Assembly: GCF_019931165.1 (NCBI RefSeq)
Contig: NZ_JAIOUP010000018.1
Location: 1-44,137, forward strand
DNA length: 44,137 bases
Direction of reading: 5' to 3'
From: Schnuerera sp. xch1
Lineage (GTDB): Bacteria > Bacillota > Clostridia > Tissierellales > Tepidimicrobiaceae
Shown piece after piece: positions 8,800-17,822 of this stretch. Below the pieces are notes generated by a model. It was not told the DNA's origin. It saw only the letters and a list, made by a program, of their open reading frames with translations, and ran no database searches. The first letter of the stretch is position 1. Each line of letters starts with the position of its first letter. The translations under genes were made by a program, and so were the position numbers.

Positions 8800-9702
8800 C
8801 TACTTAGATTTATAATCAACTTTACCCTCTGTAAGCTCTAAAAATAACTGCTCTAAGGAAGGTTGAACCTTTGTAAGCTCGAAGATTGCAATATAATTTT
8901 CTTTAGCTAAAATGCCTATTTTTTCACTCTGTACATTTCTAACTTGCAATGAAGCTTCTTCGCCTTTGCTTATATAGGCTCCATTTTTCTTCAATAAATC
9001 TTCTAGCTTAGAATTATTTTCGCTCTTTATTCTTAAATATCCACTGTAGCTTTTTTGAGATATTTCTTCCACTGACATATCAGCTAGCAGCTTTCCTTGT
9101 GCTAAAACTATAATTCTTTCCGCTATAGCTTGCATCTCACTCATTAGATGGCTAGATACTAAAACAGCTTCTCCCTCTTTTGCCAAATCTTTAGCCAAGT
9201 CTCTCAGCCACTTAATACCATCCACATCTAAACCATTAAACGGTTCATCCAATATAATAGTCTCGGGATTCCCAAGCAATGCTGCAGCGATACCTAAACG
9301 CTGCTTCATTCCCAAGGAATATTCTCCAATTTGCTTATTTCTTACTTTCTCCAGCCCAGTTTTTTCAAGCATTTCAATTACTCGGCTACTTGTTATTCCA
9401 CTTGCTGTAGCTATCAATTGCAAATGTTGAAGGGCAGTCAACTTTGGATTAAGGGCATCAGCATCAATTAATGCACCTATTTTTGAAATTGGCTGATCCA
9501 AATCTATATAGTGCTTTCCATCAATAATTACTTCTCCTTTAGATGGTTTAACTAGATTTAGAATCATTCGCATGGTAGTTGATTTTCCTGCACCATTTGG
9601 CCCTAAAAAGCCTGTAACTATACCAGGCTTAATATCTAAAGACAAATGATCCACTACAACTTTGTCTTTATAAACTTTTGTTAAATTTTTCAATTCAATC
9701 AT
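8800..9702 (-). CDS. ABC exporter ATP-binding protein
   Basis: A 300-aa ATPase. Walker A GPNGAGKST (34-42), signature YSLGMKQR, Walker B TIILDEPFNGLD and the H-loop region VLVSSHLMSEM are all present, followed by a C-terminal extension of about 85 residues as in CcmA/NatA-type drug exporters. The ATG at 9702 is chosen because AAGGAGATATAAT precedes it; its ribosome binding site lies within the last codons of the MerR gene, whose stop codon ends at 9704. This means translational coupling in an operon merR-ATPase-permease. Confidence 0.92.
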   Translation of the reverse strand: MIELKNLTKVYKDKVVVDHLSLDIKPGIVTGFLGPNGAGKSTTMRMILNLVKPSKGEVIIDGKHYIDLDQPISKIGALIDADALNPKLTALQHLQLIATASGITSSRVIEMLEKTGLEKVRNKQIGEYSLGMKQRLGIAAALLGNPETIILDEPFNGLDVDGIKWLRDLAKDLAKEGEAVLVSSHLMSEMQAIAERIIVLAQGKLLADMSVEEISQKSYSGYLRIKSENNSKLEDLLKKNGAYISKGEEASLQVRNVQSEKIGILAKENYIAIFELTKVQPSLEQLFLELTEGKVDYKSK

Positions 9703-9703
9703 A

Positions 9704-10474
9704 TTATATCTCCTTTTCGACATTTAAATAGCTTTCCACAGACTTATCGATAAACTCATCAGAAAAATCCATTAGTCTTCTATCTTCTTCAGGCCATTGA
9801 TTACGATTTTCATAGGCTGCTTTATGGGCTTCAATTAATTCATGCCTTCCTTCTGTCACCTGTGACACCATTTCCAACCACCTTTTAGCAAAATCCTGTC
9901 CTTGACTACTTTTTGGATCAACACTATTAATAATGTGTGTAACAGCTTCTACTACAAGAGCCTTCCACTTCCAATAAGTTTCTATTACTTCCTCTGTTTT
10001 TTCATAATGATGTATAAATACATCTTCAGTTTTACCATCATAATGAACATCTTTATATTCAAAGATTAAATCCTTATTTAAGGTACTCATTAACTGAACT
10101 AATTCTCCTGATATGAGTCCTTGGTTTATTTCTAAGTTTTTTAGACTTGTATCAATTATAGATATACTCATTTTCATATCATTTAACTTTTGATAAAAAA
10201 TCTGCTTCTGCTTTTGAAGTACATCAGTAACTTGCTCCACAGTAACAGCTTCAACCACAAGTTCTTTGATCTCCTTTATAGGAAACCCTAATGATTTGTA
10301 AAATAGAACTTGCTGTAGCTTTGTAATATCTCTTTCTTCGTAGTATCTACGGCCATTAGTCAATTCCTTATTTAATGGAACTAATCCAATATTATCGTAA
10401 TATTGCAAAGTTCTTATAGTAACCCCTGTTAAATTTGCAATCTCACCTATAGAAAAACGCCTCCTTTTATTCAT
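9704..10474 (-). CDS. MerR-family regulator with TipAS-like effector domain
   Basis: About 256 aa. Residues 7-75 form the winged helix of MerR proteins (FSIGEIANLTGVTIRTLQYY, then DNIGLV and RRYYEERDI), followed by the dimerisation coiled coil (about 85-120). The C-terminal half (HHYEKTEEVIETYWKWKALV ... RWLEMVSQVTEG) resembles the TipAS antibiotic-recognition domain, which binds drugs directly. It is the first gene of the ABC exporter operon, so it probably activates the exporter when the drug binds. GGAGG lies 4 nt from a GTG and 7 nt from the ATG at 10474; I chose the ATG. Confidence 0.85.
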   Translation of the reverse strand: MNKRRRFSIGEIANLTGVTIRTLQYYDNIGLVPLNKELTNGRRYYEERDITKLQQVLFYKSLGFPIKEIKELVVEAVTVEQVTDVLQKQKQIFYQKLNDMKMSISIIDTSLKNLEINQGLISGELVQLMSTLNKDLIFEYKDVHYDGKTEDVFIHHYEKTEEVIETYWKWKALVVEAVTHIINSVDPKSSQGQDFAKRWLEMVSQVTEGRHELIEAHKAAYENRNQWPEEDRRLMDFSDEFIDKSVESYLNVEKEI

Positions 10475-10506
10475 CACAGCTCCTCCACAGTATTAATTAA
10501 ATCATA

Positions 10507-10519
10507 TTACGTAACGTAA
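10507..10519 (-). promoter_or_regulatory. MerR-type operator of the exporter operon
   Basis: A perfect 13-bp dyad, TTACGTTACGTAA on the minus strand, lies about 35 nt upstream of the merR start. It is preceded by TTGCAT and followed by TATGATTTAAT, as expected for a dyad placed within a MerR-type promoter spacer. Autoregulation of the exporter operon is the natural reading. Confidence 0.6.
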
Positions 10520-10919
10520 CATGCAATAGTTATTTTTCATATATTTTTTGAAATTGTGACTAAAATAAATGAATCCAGCATAGCTGCCCCTCCTAAAAAA
10601 AATTCCCCAAAACTATCAGCCTGAGGGAACTTATTTAAAACCCTATTTCTTCTCTATAAATAATACTGTCTCAGCCGTAGCTTGCAACCAATCAGTCTCG
10701 CTACACTTGGATTCTTAGGCAACTCTGACATAAGGCGTACATCTACTACAACTCCCTTCACTCTTTGAGTGTTACGACTTCAACGTGGCTCGAGTTGCCA
10801 TTATTGATGCCGGCGTCCATGGGAACATGTCAACCGTTTTTTATCGTTTTCGAGGGTTGAGGAAACATATCAACGGTTTTTATGTTCTAGGGAACATATC
10901 AATGACTACATCACACCAC
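10520..10919. repeat. rlmD 3'-end relic set C
   Basis: No complete gene. Read on the minus strand, 10790-10758 encodes SHVEVVTLKE followed by a stop, matching the conserved C-terminus of RlmD/RumA methyltransferases. GTTGACATGTTCCC (VDMFP, the conserved segment just before it in RlmD) lies at 10821-10834. Two further VDMFP-like copies follow at 10861-10873 and 10890-10902. In an intact gene the two motifs are about 10 nt apart; here the gap is 30 nt and out of frame. Compare the relics at 13.6, 14.9 and the intact end at 16.3 kb. Confidence 0.6.
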
Positions 10920-11828
10920 TTATGAACCATACACTTCCAATGCTTTCTTCGCCATCTGAACATACTCCTCGACACCAGATACTATTGCAAACTCCGCAAT
11001 AGAAACTGGATACGCAGCAACTAGTTCAATAATATGCTCTTTCATCTTAGGCCAATAATATCCACCAGCTTCTTTATAAGCAAGTATTAAATCTTCTAAT
11101 CCTTCTTTTCCAAAGGCCTTATATTGAAAAACAAAGTCATTTGAAATATCTGAAATTTTAGCTTCAGTCCAGTCGATTAATCCCGTCACATTAGCCTCTT
11201 TATCAATCATAGTGTGCCCCGCATGAACATCTCCATGAATCAGTCCGGTTTTCTTGGGCCACATTTCATCATCATTAATCCACGACTGCCATCTGTTCCA
11301 TAGTTTCTCACCTACACCGAATTTTGTTTTTACATCATCCATACGCTGCTTCATTGACATTCTTGCCTCATCTGCAGATTGCACTATTAAACCAAACTCA
11401 GTAGCTTTATCTATAGGTATGCTATGAAGCTCTGCTAACACTCTTCCAAGAGACCTGTGAAAAGATTGCGGAATATTGTTAATATCTATTTCCCAAACAT
11501 AGTTTCCTATATTATGATTTATAGTTCCTGCCGGTACACCGTCTAACCTTTTATAAGCTATTAGCTCATCTGTGTAAATGATCCAGTTAGGCACCTGAAA
11601 ACATTTTGCATACTGATTAACCAAATCTAATGCTTGTTTTTCCATCCCTGTTCTAGGCATAACATCTTCACGCCTAGGCAATCTAAGAACCCATTCCGTT
11701 TCACTTTCATCTTGTGCAAAAACAACTTGAAAATCAAGCCCAGATTCATTAATCTGCATTGTTTCTTCCTTTAGAATAAGATTATGTTTTTTACCTGTTT
11801 CCATAACTTGTTTTATATCTATACTCAT
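10920..11828 (-). CDS. mph: Mph(B)-like macrolide 2'-phosphotransferase
   Basis: A 302-aa kinase with an aminoglycoside/macrolide phosphotransferase fold. The Brenner motif is IHGDVHAGH (H198, catalytic D200), and the metal-binding motif is LIDW (D219). The N-terminus [13 protein letters not shown] and [15 protein letters not shown] are the distinctive family segments I recall from Mph(B)-type enzymes, which transfer phosphate from GTP to the 2'-OH of the desosamine sugar of macrolides. Length equals the family's. It is followed upstream by an alpha/beta hydrolase and a TetR regulator on the same strand, and sits next to rlmD relics, consistent with acquisition as a cargo block. Drug range is inferred, not shown. 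Confidence 0.88.
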   Translation of the reverse strand: MSIDIKQVMETGKKHNLILKEETMQINESGLDFQVVFAQDESETEWVLRLPRREDVMPRTGMEKQALDLVNQYAKCFQVPNWIIYTDELIAYKRLDGVPAGTINHNIGNYVWEIDINNIPQSFHRSLGRVLAELHSIPIDKATEFGLIVQSADEARMSMKQRMDDVKTKFGVGEKLWNRWQSWINDDEMWPKKTGLIHGDVHAGHTMIDKEANVTGLIDWTEAKISDISNDFVFQYKAFGKEGLEDLILAYKEAGGYYWPKMKEHIIELVAAYPVSIAEFAIVSGVEEYVQMAKKALEVYGS

Positions 11829-11857
11829 TCAAATCGCTCCCATCATTCAATTTTAAT

Positions 11858-12697
11858 CTATAAACTTACTGCATGCTTTGATAAAGCATCAATAATATTA
11901 TCCCAATCATTATTGTGAAGCTCATGTCCAGCACCATCTAAGGTAACTAATACAGCATTTGATATAATTTTAGTAAGATGTACTCCATGTTCATACGGTA
12001 TAATAGGGTCATCGGTTCCATGAATCACCAAAGTAGGTACATTGATTTCACAAGTTCTTGACAAATACAAACCCCAACCTCTTATAAATCCGTGATTTTC
12101 TCTACTCTGTAAATTACTAGCTCTATCAAATTCTTCTTCATTTAGTCTTCTTATTTTTTCTTCAGCGAATACACGTTTCGAACCTGTAAGAACTTTACTT
12201 TTTTTCATAAAGGACTCTATCACTTCATCTCTATTTTGCCAATTTGTGATTTTAAGCTCACCCAAGGCTTCTGTTACTTTACTATCTTTTCTAGGAAGGC
12301 TAGAATCAAAATTTGATGTCATAATTAATGAAATAGTGAGAGCCCTGCTTGGATGTTTAAGTGCTATTATCTGAGTAATTATTCCACCCATAGACATACC
12401 GACTATGTGGGCCTTATCAACCTTATAGGCATCTAGTACTTGGATGGCATCATCAGCCAAATCCTCAAAGGTATACTCTGGATGGCCATATTTATAAGTA
12501 ATTGACTTGCCTACATCTCTATTGTCATAACGTATAACATGAAACCCTTGGTCACTTAATCTCTTACAGAACTCTTCTTCCCAATAAATCATTGATGCAG
12601 TAGCACCCATAATCAACAGGATAGTTGGATTATTAATATCTCCAAAACTCTCAGTACAGATATGAATATCATTAAAACTAATTATTTTTTCTGTCAT
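11858..12697 (-). CDS. alpha/beta hydrolase
   Basis: A 279-aa cytoplasmic serine hydrolase. The nucleophile elbow is GMSMGG (Ser102), the acid is in HGTDDPIIP (about 226) and the histidine is in GAGHEL near the C-terminus. No signal peptide. The N-terminus NPTILLIMGATASMIYWEEE resembles aclacinomycin-methylesterase RdmC-like hydrolases, which act on polyketide esters. Its place between a macrolide phosphotransferase (29 bp downstream) and a TetR regulator suggests a role in drug or natural-product inactivation, but the sequence alone does not prove the substrate. Confidence 0.8.
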   Translation of the reverse strand: MTEKIISFNDIHICTESFGDINNPTILLIMGATASMIYWEEEFCKRLSDQGFHVIRYDNRDVGKSITYKYGHPEYTFEDLADDAIQVLDAYKVDKAHIVGMSMGGIITQIIALKHPSRALTISLIMTSNFDSSLPRKDSKVTEALGELKITNWQNRDEVIESFMKKSKVLTGSKRVFAEEKIRRLNEEEFDRASNLQSRENHGFIRGWGLYLSRTCEINVPTLVIHGTDDPIIPYEHGVHLTKIISNAVLVTLDGAGHELHNNDWDNIIDALSKHAVSL

Positions 12698-12744
12698 AAT
12701 ATATCACCACTTTTCTACTTTCATCTGATAATACTTAGGATAAA

Positions 12745-13344
12745 TTAAGTTCTAGTGATTCGATCAGCAACAGCTTCGAATAATAACTCTCTAATCCTTT
12801 CATAGTTGTATTGCTGTAAATCTCCCTTTTGAGAACCTATTAACCAAGCTGCTCTTAAAACTCCAGCTATAATGCCTGGCTCTTCATCGATAATCTCCTT
12901 AGAGTCTTGACGTGACTTTATAAACTCCATAAGAGGGACTATGCTTCTTAGATGCTCTGAGCCAACATAATCTGTGCTTAGCTTTCTAGATACAATCTTG
13001 TACTCCTCAAGGTCGTAAACCAACCTTTGAGTTAAAATCCTATCTTCTAGTTCCAAAGCCATCTCATTTAAGTATATCTTTATAGCTGAACGTATATCCT
13101 CAGCAGCTATAACCTTTGGCCAAACCTGCTTTTCAATTTGCTCTCCCTCATATGCTAACAATTCCATATATAGTATTTCTTTTGATTCGAAAAATATATA
13201 AAAAGAACTCTTTGCAATGCCAACTGATGAAGTAATATCCTCAAGAGAAGTGCTTTTAAAGCCTTTATCTATAAAAAAACGATAGGCAACATCAAGTAAT
13301 TCTTCTCTAATTTTTTCTTTTTCTAACTCTGTAAATTTAGCCAC
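12745..13344 (-). CDS. TetR-family transcriptional regulator
   Basis: A 199-aa repressor-type protein. The N-terminal helix-turn-helix is visible in LLDVAYRFFIDKGFKSTSLE then ITSSVGIAKSSFYIFFESKE; the remainder is a helical ligand-binding domain. I place the start at GTG 13344, 9 nt after GGAGGTG; an ATG six codons upstream overlaps the Shine-Dalgarno. It is first in the block TetR - hydrolase - macrolide kinase, all minus strand with gaps of 30-50 bp, and a long palindrome lies just upstream, so it likely represses this operon. Confidence 0.9.
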   Translation of the reverse strand: MAKFTELEKEKIREELLDVAYRFFIDKGFKSTSLEDITSSVGIAKSSFYIFFESKEILYMELLAYEGEQIEKQVWPKVIAAEDIRSAIKIYLNEMALELEDRILTQRLVYDLEEYKIVSRKLSTDYVGSEHLRSIVPLMEFIKSRQDSKEIIDEEPGIIAGVLRAAWLIGSQKGDLQQYNYERIRELLFEAVADRITRT

Positions 13345-13365
13345 AACATAAAACACCTCCACAAA

Positions 13366-13400
13366 AACATAAAAACAAATTAAATATTTGTTTTTATGTT
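13366..13400. promoter_or_regulatory. palindromic operator for the TetR block
   Basis: Two perfectly complementary 15-nt arms (13366-13380 and 13386-13400; core ACATAAAAACAAAT / ATTTGTTTTTATGT) around TAAAT, 21 bp upstream of the TetR start. Length and position fit a TetR dimer site controlling the regulator, hydrolase and macrolide kinase genes. Confidence 0.7.
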
Positions 13401-13757
13401 AGCATAAAATATCTTAAAAGTCAAATACATTTATTTGTCATCCACCCTATCTCCCCAACCCTACAATTTTATCTATTCTGTCCACTCAACCCCACCGAAT
13501 TTTTTATCCCAAAAATTAACCCTCGATATGTTCCTATGAAACATATTGAGGGTATAGGTCGAGCTAACAGATTTACTTTCATTTTATGAAACTCAGTATT
13601 TTCAAGGCTTTTCGCAATTTACTTTCTAGACATCAGACAAACTGTTTCCACATGGCTGGAGAGGATAAAACAAATGTCTTTTTAATCTGCTGGTTCTCGG
13701 AAACATATCTACGACATTTTAAGTACTGTCGGTAGATGGGAACATATCAATATATGT
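13401..13757. repeat. rlmD 3'-end relic set B and head-to-head hairpin
   Basis: On the minus strand 13657-13619 encodes SHVETVCLMSRK and a stop, an excellent match to the RlmD C-terminus. GTAGATATGTTTCCGAGA (VDMFPR) lies at 13696-13713 and another VDMFP-like copy at about 13738-13750. At 13520-13552 two such copies face each other (CCTCGATATGTTCC ... GAAACATATTGAGG) and form a hairpin. No gene is supported in this stretch. Confidence 0.6.
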
Positions 13758-14660
13758 TTAGCTTTTTGGAAGCCGACTTGCTTTCCTTAGAACTTTTCCA
13801 TATGGATGTGAAGGGTCCTTATCTTTGACAACAATTAGCTTGTTTTCTTCAATCATTTTCTCAATACGTAAAGCATACCAGCAATCGCTAATACCCAGCC
13901 TATATTCTCCTAAGAGCTTTCCGATGAATCTCGCCATAATAAAATCATTATCAGGCAGATTCTTCATAATAATGAAATCATAAATGTTTTCCGGTACAGA
14001 AGTTAACTTTCCATTTAAAACTGCACGCAATGGCGCATTTTCTTCCATTAAGCCGTTCCAATGGTTACTAATAGTTTTCTTTTCTATCTTAGTTAATTGT
14101 TTTTCAAGAGATAAAAATTGATAAAACTTACCTGCATGAACTTCTCCCCAGTGACTATACTCGGCTATTTCATTCTCAGATATTGGTTTATATTCAGGTA
14201 AAGAAACAACTCTTATATCGCAGTCAATATTTTCTAATAAGTGGCATACGAAGTGAAATCCACAAGCAGAATAAGGGGCGTTACTTTTCCATATTCGTAT
14301 TGGTATACCATCTTTTGCGGCAGACAACAGCTTCTCTATATCCTTGCGTTGATTTTGGAAAAATTGTTCTTGCTCCTTCTTATCAAAAACAAATCTTCCC
14401 CATAACTTTCGGAAAATATCTTGCCGCTCATTTCCATCAATTTCACCGGAAATACCTCCAATGTCAAGAAAAAAGCCTATATTAACAACATCTTGAGAAT
14501 TCCCTCCAACTGATTGCCCTTCAAAATGTTTCTCTAATTCTGCTTTGGTTGGCTTTTTTCCAATATAACCGTTCGCTCCACCAAGCATAGTTTTTGCATT
14601 ATAATTTTTTGCCACTTTCATAGAACCTTTTTCACTATCACTAAATACAACTTCGAGCAT
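13758..14660 (-). CDS. DUF1835 / DUF3658 domain protein
   Basis: A 300-aa cytoplasmic protein. The first half (MLEVVFSDSEKGSMKVAK ... RIWKSNAPYSACGFHFVCHLL) matches the DUF1835 pattern, including 'W.s..p.e..g...l...l'. The C-terminal part (NDFIMARFIGKLLGEYRLGI, then D-W-A-L-I spacing) matches DUF3658. The pair usually occurs as one protein in Firmicutes, with no known function. The start at 14660 follows GAGGTGAAACA. It stands alone between two rlmD relics, so it forms one cargo unit. Confidence 0.75.
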   Translation of the reverse strand: MLEVVFSDSEKGSMKVAKNYNAKTMLGGANGYIGKKPTKAELEKHFEGQSVGGNSQDVVNIGFFLDIGGISGEIDGNERQDIFRKLWGRFVFDKKEQEQFFQNQRKDIEKLLSAAKDGIPIRIWKSNAPYSACGFHFVCHLLENIDCDIRVVSLPEYKPISENEIAEYSHWGEVHAGKFYQFLSLEKQLTKIEKKTISNHWNGLMEENAPLRAVLNGKLTSVPENIYDFIIMKNLPDNDFIMARFIGKLLGEYRLGISDCWYALRIEKMIEENKLIVVKDKDPSHPYGKVLRKASRLPKS

Positions 14661-15035
14661 TGTTTCACCTCATATTGAAAATACCTGCATATATTCTATC
14701 TCCGCAATACTACTGCTTTTATCTTATCTATCCACCCAACCCTAAATTATTAAAAATATGATTTGCCGTCTGCTCATATTTGAACATCCTGTTTCTGACA
14801 TGAATGATATCTATGTTTGGTCCAACTTGATAAAATCTATTTCATATCTCCTATACTTCCGATTTGTTGCTCTAATCACGATATATATTTACCCTTGACA
14901 TCAAAACCACACTTTCACAGTGGCACGAGCCGCTTGGATTGATGTCTTGGGCTGATTTTTTGAACCTTTCGTTTATGGGAACATATCAATGGATTTTTAG
15001 CATTTTTTCTGAAAACCGACGTTCAAGGGAACACA
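14661..15035. repeat. rlmD 3'-end relic set A
   Basis: 14888-14922 is an exact 35-bp copy of 16332-16366 inside the intact rlmD gene (minus-strand reading HCESVVLMSRV). A VDMFP-like copy lies at 14977-14989 and another at 15027-15039, so the two conserved motifs are 54 nt apart instead of 10. The gap sequence here (TGGCACGAGCCGCTTGG, then ATTGATG) resembles the gap in set C (TGGCTCGAGTTGCC, then ATTGATG). No gene is supported in the stretch. Confidence 0.65.
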
Positions 15036-15420
15036 TCAACCTATACTAAAAATATTATACACTTTATGCTGGAATTTTACGCAGGCCACATCAGACTCCG
15101 TATTACTTAACTTAATTAACCTATCAAACTGCTCTAATAATTGCTTGACGATAAAAAGCCCCAAGCTGGAATGTCCGTCTTTGCTTCTACGAACTTCATC
15201 CCCTCGATAGAATTTATCAAAAGCCTTTTCCAAATCTTTTTTGCTGAAACAACTACCGGAGTCGCATATTTCGTAAAATATGTTTTTCTTTTCAGTTTTT
15301 ACAGATATGTCAACCCTTCCACCTGTTGGAGTATTTGGAGACTATTGGATACGATATTGCCAAGAATACGTTCCTGCTTATCTTTACCAGAGGTTTTAAA
15401 TTTGGATGATGACATTTACA
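15036..15420 (-). pseudogene. remnant of sensor histidine kinase
   Basis: The end of a histidine-kinase ATPase domain is visible: KAFDKFYRGDEVRRSK then GLFIVKQLLEQF (G2 box with one glycine lost: SSLGLFIVK). Upstream in shifted frames come KKDLEKAF, ICDSGSCFS (degenerate N/G1 box region) and QERILGNIVSNSLQ (N-box-like, asparagines partly kept). Several frame changes and stops separate them, and there is no dimerisation or sensor domain, so the gene is dead. The frame ends at about 15036 among rlmD relic sequence. Confidence 0.7.
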
Positions 15421-15531
15421 ATTTGAAACATCGCAAAAACATTTTTAGCAATAAATTAGATGTAATTTGTTATTGACCGAAAATTGCAAAAAGATAATTG
15501 ACATTCACACGTAGTAAACTCAACCTTCAGG

Positions 15532-16104
15532 TTAATGTCTTTTATGGGCTTTGGATATGCCAAAAATCAGAAGACCAATAGCCACTGTCAGAAGAATAAT
15601 ATTAGTTACAATACTTATTGGCTGGCGCCATATTCTTTCTCCATATCTAATCAGTTGGAATATAATAAAGGCAATAGGAATTCCCCACAACATATTATAT
15701 CGTTGAGCCAAAAATCCAACTATGCTTCCTATAGCCCCTCCGACAGCAGAAACTACGATCCAAATCAAAAAAACAACCCAATTGAAAACTGGTTGAACAT
15801 CCATAGTCATTAAATAACTGAAAACGAAATACAGAATAATAGCATACACTGCAAAGTACCCACCATTAATAACCGAACACTTAAGGGAGTTACAAAATTT
15901 ATAACCTAAAATCATAGATAACAAAAACCAAATTGCTAAATTGTTCATTAATCCACCTAAAATGAATAGAATCATCTCGAATATACTTTCATCCTTTAGT
16001 TGATATGGAATAATATCTGAAAAAATCGACATAACTCCTAAAATTGTACCAACTGTAAAAATATATATTATTATACTTTTTTTCTTGATTATTTCGTACC
16101 TCAT
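15532..16104 (-). CDS. hypothetical membrane protein
   Basis: A 190-aa integral membrane protein with about six helices (roughly 10-30, 42-62, 63-75, 83-103, 110-137 containing GGAIGSIVG, 165-185). I do not recognise the family. The start ATG at 16104 follows GGAAAG. It lies between the kinase remnant and rlmD, on the same strand as both, within the segment bounded by the 35-bp direct repeat (14888-14922 and 16332-16366); it may once have been cargo with the kinase. Confidence 0.6.
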   Translation of the reverse strand: MRYEIIKKKSIIIYIFTVGTILGVMSIFSDIIPYQLKDESIFEMILFILGGLMNNLAIWFLLSMILGYKFCNSLKCSVINGGYFAVYAIILYFVFSYLMTMDVQPVFNWVVFLIWIVVSAVGGAIGSIVGFLAQRYNMLWGIPIAFIIFQLIRYGERIWRQPISIVTNIILLTVAIGLLIFGISKAHKRH

Positions 16105-16324
16105 ATTAACACTTTCCTTCTAACAACAATCTTTTGTCAAATCTAAACACAAAATATGACACTCACCATAAAGCCCTTATATCCAACATGAACACGCAAC
16201 CTCAGAAATTTCCGAAAAAAGCATCTAACTCTACAAATCACGAGTCTATAACATCTAACCTGATTCAAAGGGTTTCATATCTATATGTGCTAAAAACCTT
16301 GGTATATAAGGGTTTTCAGCATGT

Positions 16325-17692
16325 TCACTCTTTTACCCTTGACATCAAAACCACACTTTCACAGTGCGGTGTTCTTGGGAACATATCTATAAGTTTGACC
16401 TTTTCTATATCGTATCCTCTCTCTCTAAATACTTTCAAATCCCTTACTAATGTGATAGGGTTACATGATACATATACAAAAGTCTGAGGGCGAAAATCTA
16501 TTATTTTATTTATAGCTTTAGGATGAATACCATCTCTTGGAGGGTCTATTACTATTAAATCTGGTCTTTCTTTTAGATTTTCAACTTCCTTTAATACATC
16601 TCCTACAATGAACTCTATATTATTTAGCCCATTTAGTTTAGCATTTTCACGAGCCTTCTCTACAGCTTCTTCTACTATTTCAATACCTATGACCTTCTTA
16701 GCTACAGGTGCCATAATCTGTGCAATTGTTCCTGTTCCTGAATACAGGTCAAATACTATTTTATCGTCAATATCTCCAGCAAATTCTCTTGCTATAGAAT
16801 ATAGCTTTTTGGCACCAAATGTATTGGTTTGGAAAAAGGAAAATGGAGATATTTTAAACTTTAATCCTAGTATTTCTTCTACAATATAATCCCTTCCATA
16901 TATTAAATTGAGTTCATCTACTTTAACAGCATCAGCCAGGTTATCGTCTATGGTATTTAAGATCCCTACTATTTTACCTTCAATACCCTTACTATTTAAT
17001 AATCTATCCTTAAATTCATTCAAATCTATCTCTCCTTGAGAGCTAGTCACCAAATTCACCAATATCTCTCCAGTGGATAATGCTTTCCTTACTATTAGAA
17101 ATCTCAATACACCTTCATGGCTTCTTTTATGATAATATGGTATTTTCTTTTCTCTAAAATAATTTAGCACTTCTTTCAGTATGTTTACGAAGTCCTTTTC
17201 TACAATATTACAGCCGGTAACCTCAACTACTTCATAAAATCTACCTCTTTTGTGAAGTCCTAAGGATAGAGGCCCACCTTTTTCTTCATCCCCAAAGGTA
17301 TATTCCATCTTATTTCTATATGCTTCAACACGTGGGCTTTTTTCTATGCCTAAAAAGTGAAAATCTCTTATATCTTCAGCTTCAAATAAAGCTAATACCT
17401 TATCTTTCTTTAGCTTCAATTCTTCTTCGTATGTTAGTCTCTGATAAGTACATCCTCCACAATTTCCATAATGAATACAACCCTCCATTGTCTCTAAAGG
17501 TGAGCTTTCTAATACTTCCAGAAGCTTTCCCTCTGTATAATCCTTCTTTTTCTTTCCAAGAAGAACTCTAACCTTCTGTCCTTTAATCCCACCTTTAAAG
17601 ATTATAGTCCTATCTTCATGTTTTGCTACCGATTTATTTGGAAAAATGCTATCTACAATTTTTGCTTCAATTATTTTTCTTTTTCTTGCCAC
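16325..17692 (-). CDS. rlmD: 23S rRNA (uracil-5-)-methyltransferase
   Basis: About 455 aa; methylates a uridine of 23S rRNA at C5 using S-adenosylmethionine. A TRAM domain covers residues 1-65, followed by an iron-sulfur cluster motif (CIHYGNCGGC plus the downstream Cys in VTGCNIV). Methyltransferase motifs are FQTNTFGAKKLY, FDLYSGTGTIAQ, and DPPRDGIHPKA; the catalytic cysteine is in VYVSCNPITLVRDL, and the C-terminal MFPRTPHCESVVL holds the general-base Glu. GTG 17692 is favoured, 9 nt after AGGAG; the TTG at 17701 overlaps that site. The 3' end is the source sequence of the relics at 10.8, 13.6 and 14.9 kb, and the 5' end is duplicated at 21.1 kb. RlmD versus RlmCD cannot be decided here. 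Confidence 0.9.
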   Translation of the reverse strand: MARKRKIIEAKIVDSIFPNKSVAKHEDRTIIFKGGIKGQKVRVLLGKKKKDYTEGKLLEVLESSPLETMEGCIHYGNCGGCTYQRLTYEEELKLKKDKVLALFEAEDIRDFHFLGIEKSPRVEAYRNKMEYTFGDEEKGGPLSLGLHKRGRFYEVVEVTGCNIVEKDFVNILKEVLNYFREKKIPYYHKRSHEGVLRFLIVRKALSTGEILVNLVTSSQGEIDLNEFKDRLLNSKGIEGKIVGILNTIDDNLADAVKVDELNLIYGRDYIVEEILGLKFKISPFSFFQTNTFGAKKLYSIAREFAGDIDDKIVFDLYSGTGTIAQIMAPVAKKVIGIEIVEEAVEKARENAKLNGLNNIEFIVGDVLKEVENLKERPDLIVIDPPRDGIHPKAINKIIDFRPQTFVYVSCNPITLVRDLKVFRERGYDIEKVKLIDMFPRTPHCESVVLMSRVKE

Positions 17693-17822
17693 ACTCTTCA
17701 ACTCCTTTCAAACTATTATACCAGTATTGTGAAAAAAAAATAAGAGAATAAAAATTTTCTATATATTAGAATCTGATAAAAATTTCTTTTTAAACAAACT
17801 TGATAATAAAGGAAATGATATT
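17633..17822. repeat. 190-bp repeat, copy 1 (rlmD 5' end and flank)
   Basis: About 90% identical to 21112-21300, same orientation. It includes the first ~20 codons of rlmD, its ribosome binding site and ~120 bp upstream. On the plus strand the flank also carries an open frame KRIKIFYILESDKNFFLN ... ending at 17882, whose few differences between copies include a synonymous change; no start codon is visible, so it looks like the tail of a lost gene. Confidence 0.75.

Noticed and set aside
10821-15040. Regular GGGAACATATCAA copies as a third CRISPR-like array
   Set aside because: Spacing is irregular (29 nt to kilobases), copies are short and imperfect, and the motif matches codons of the rlmD 3' end.
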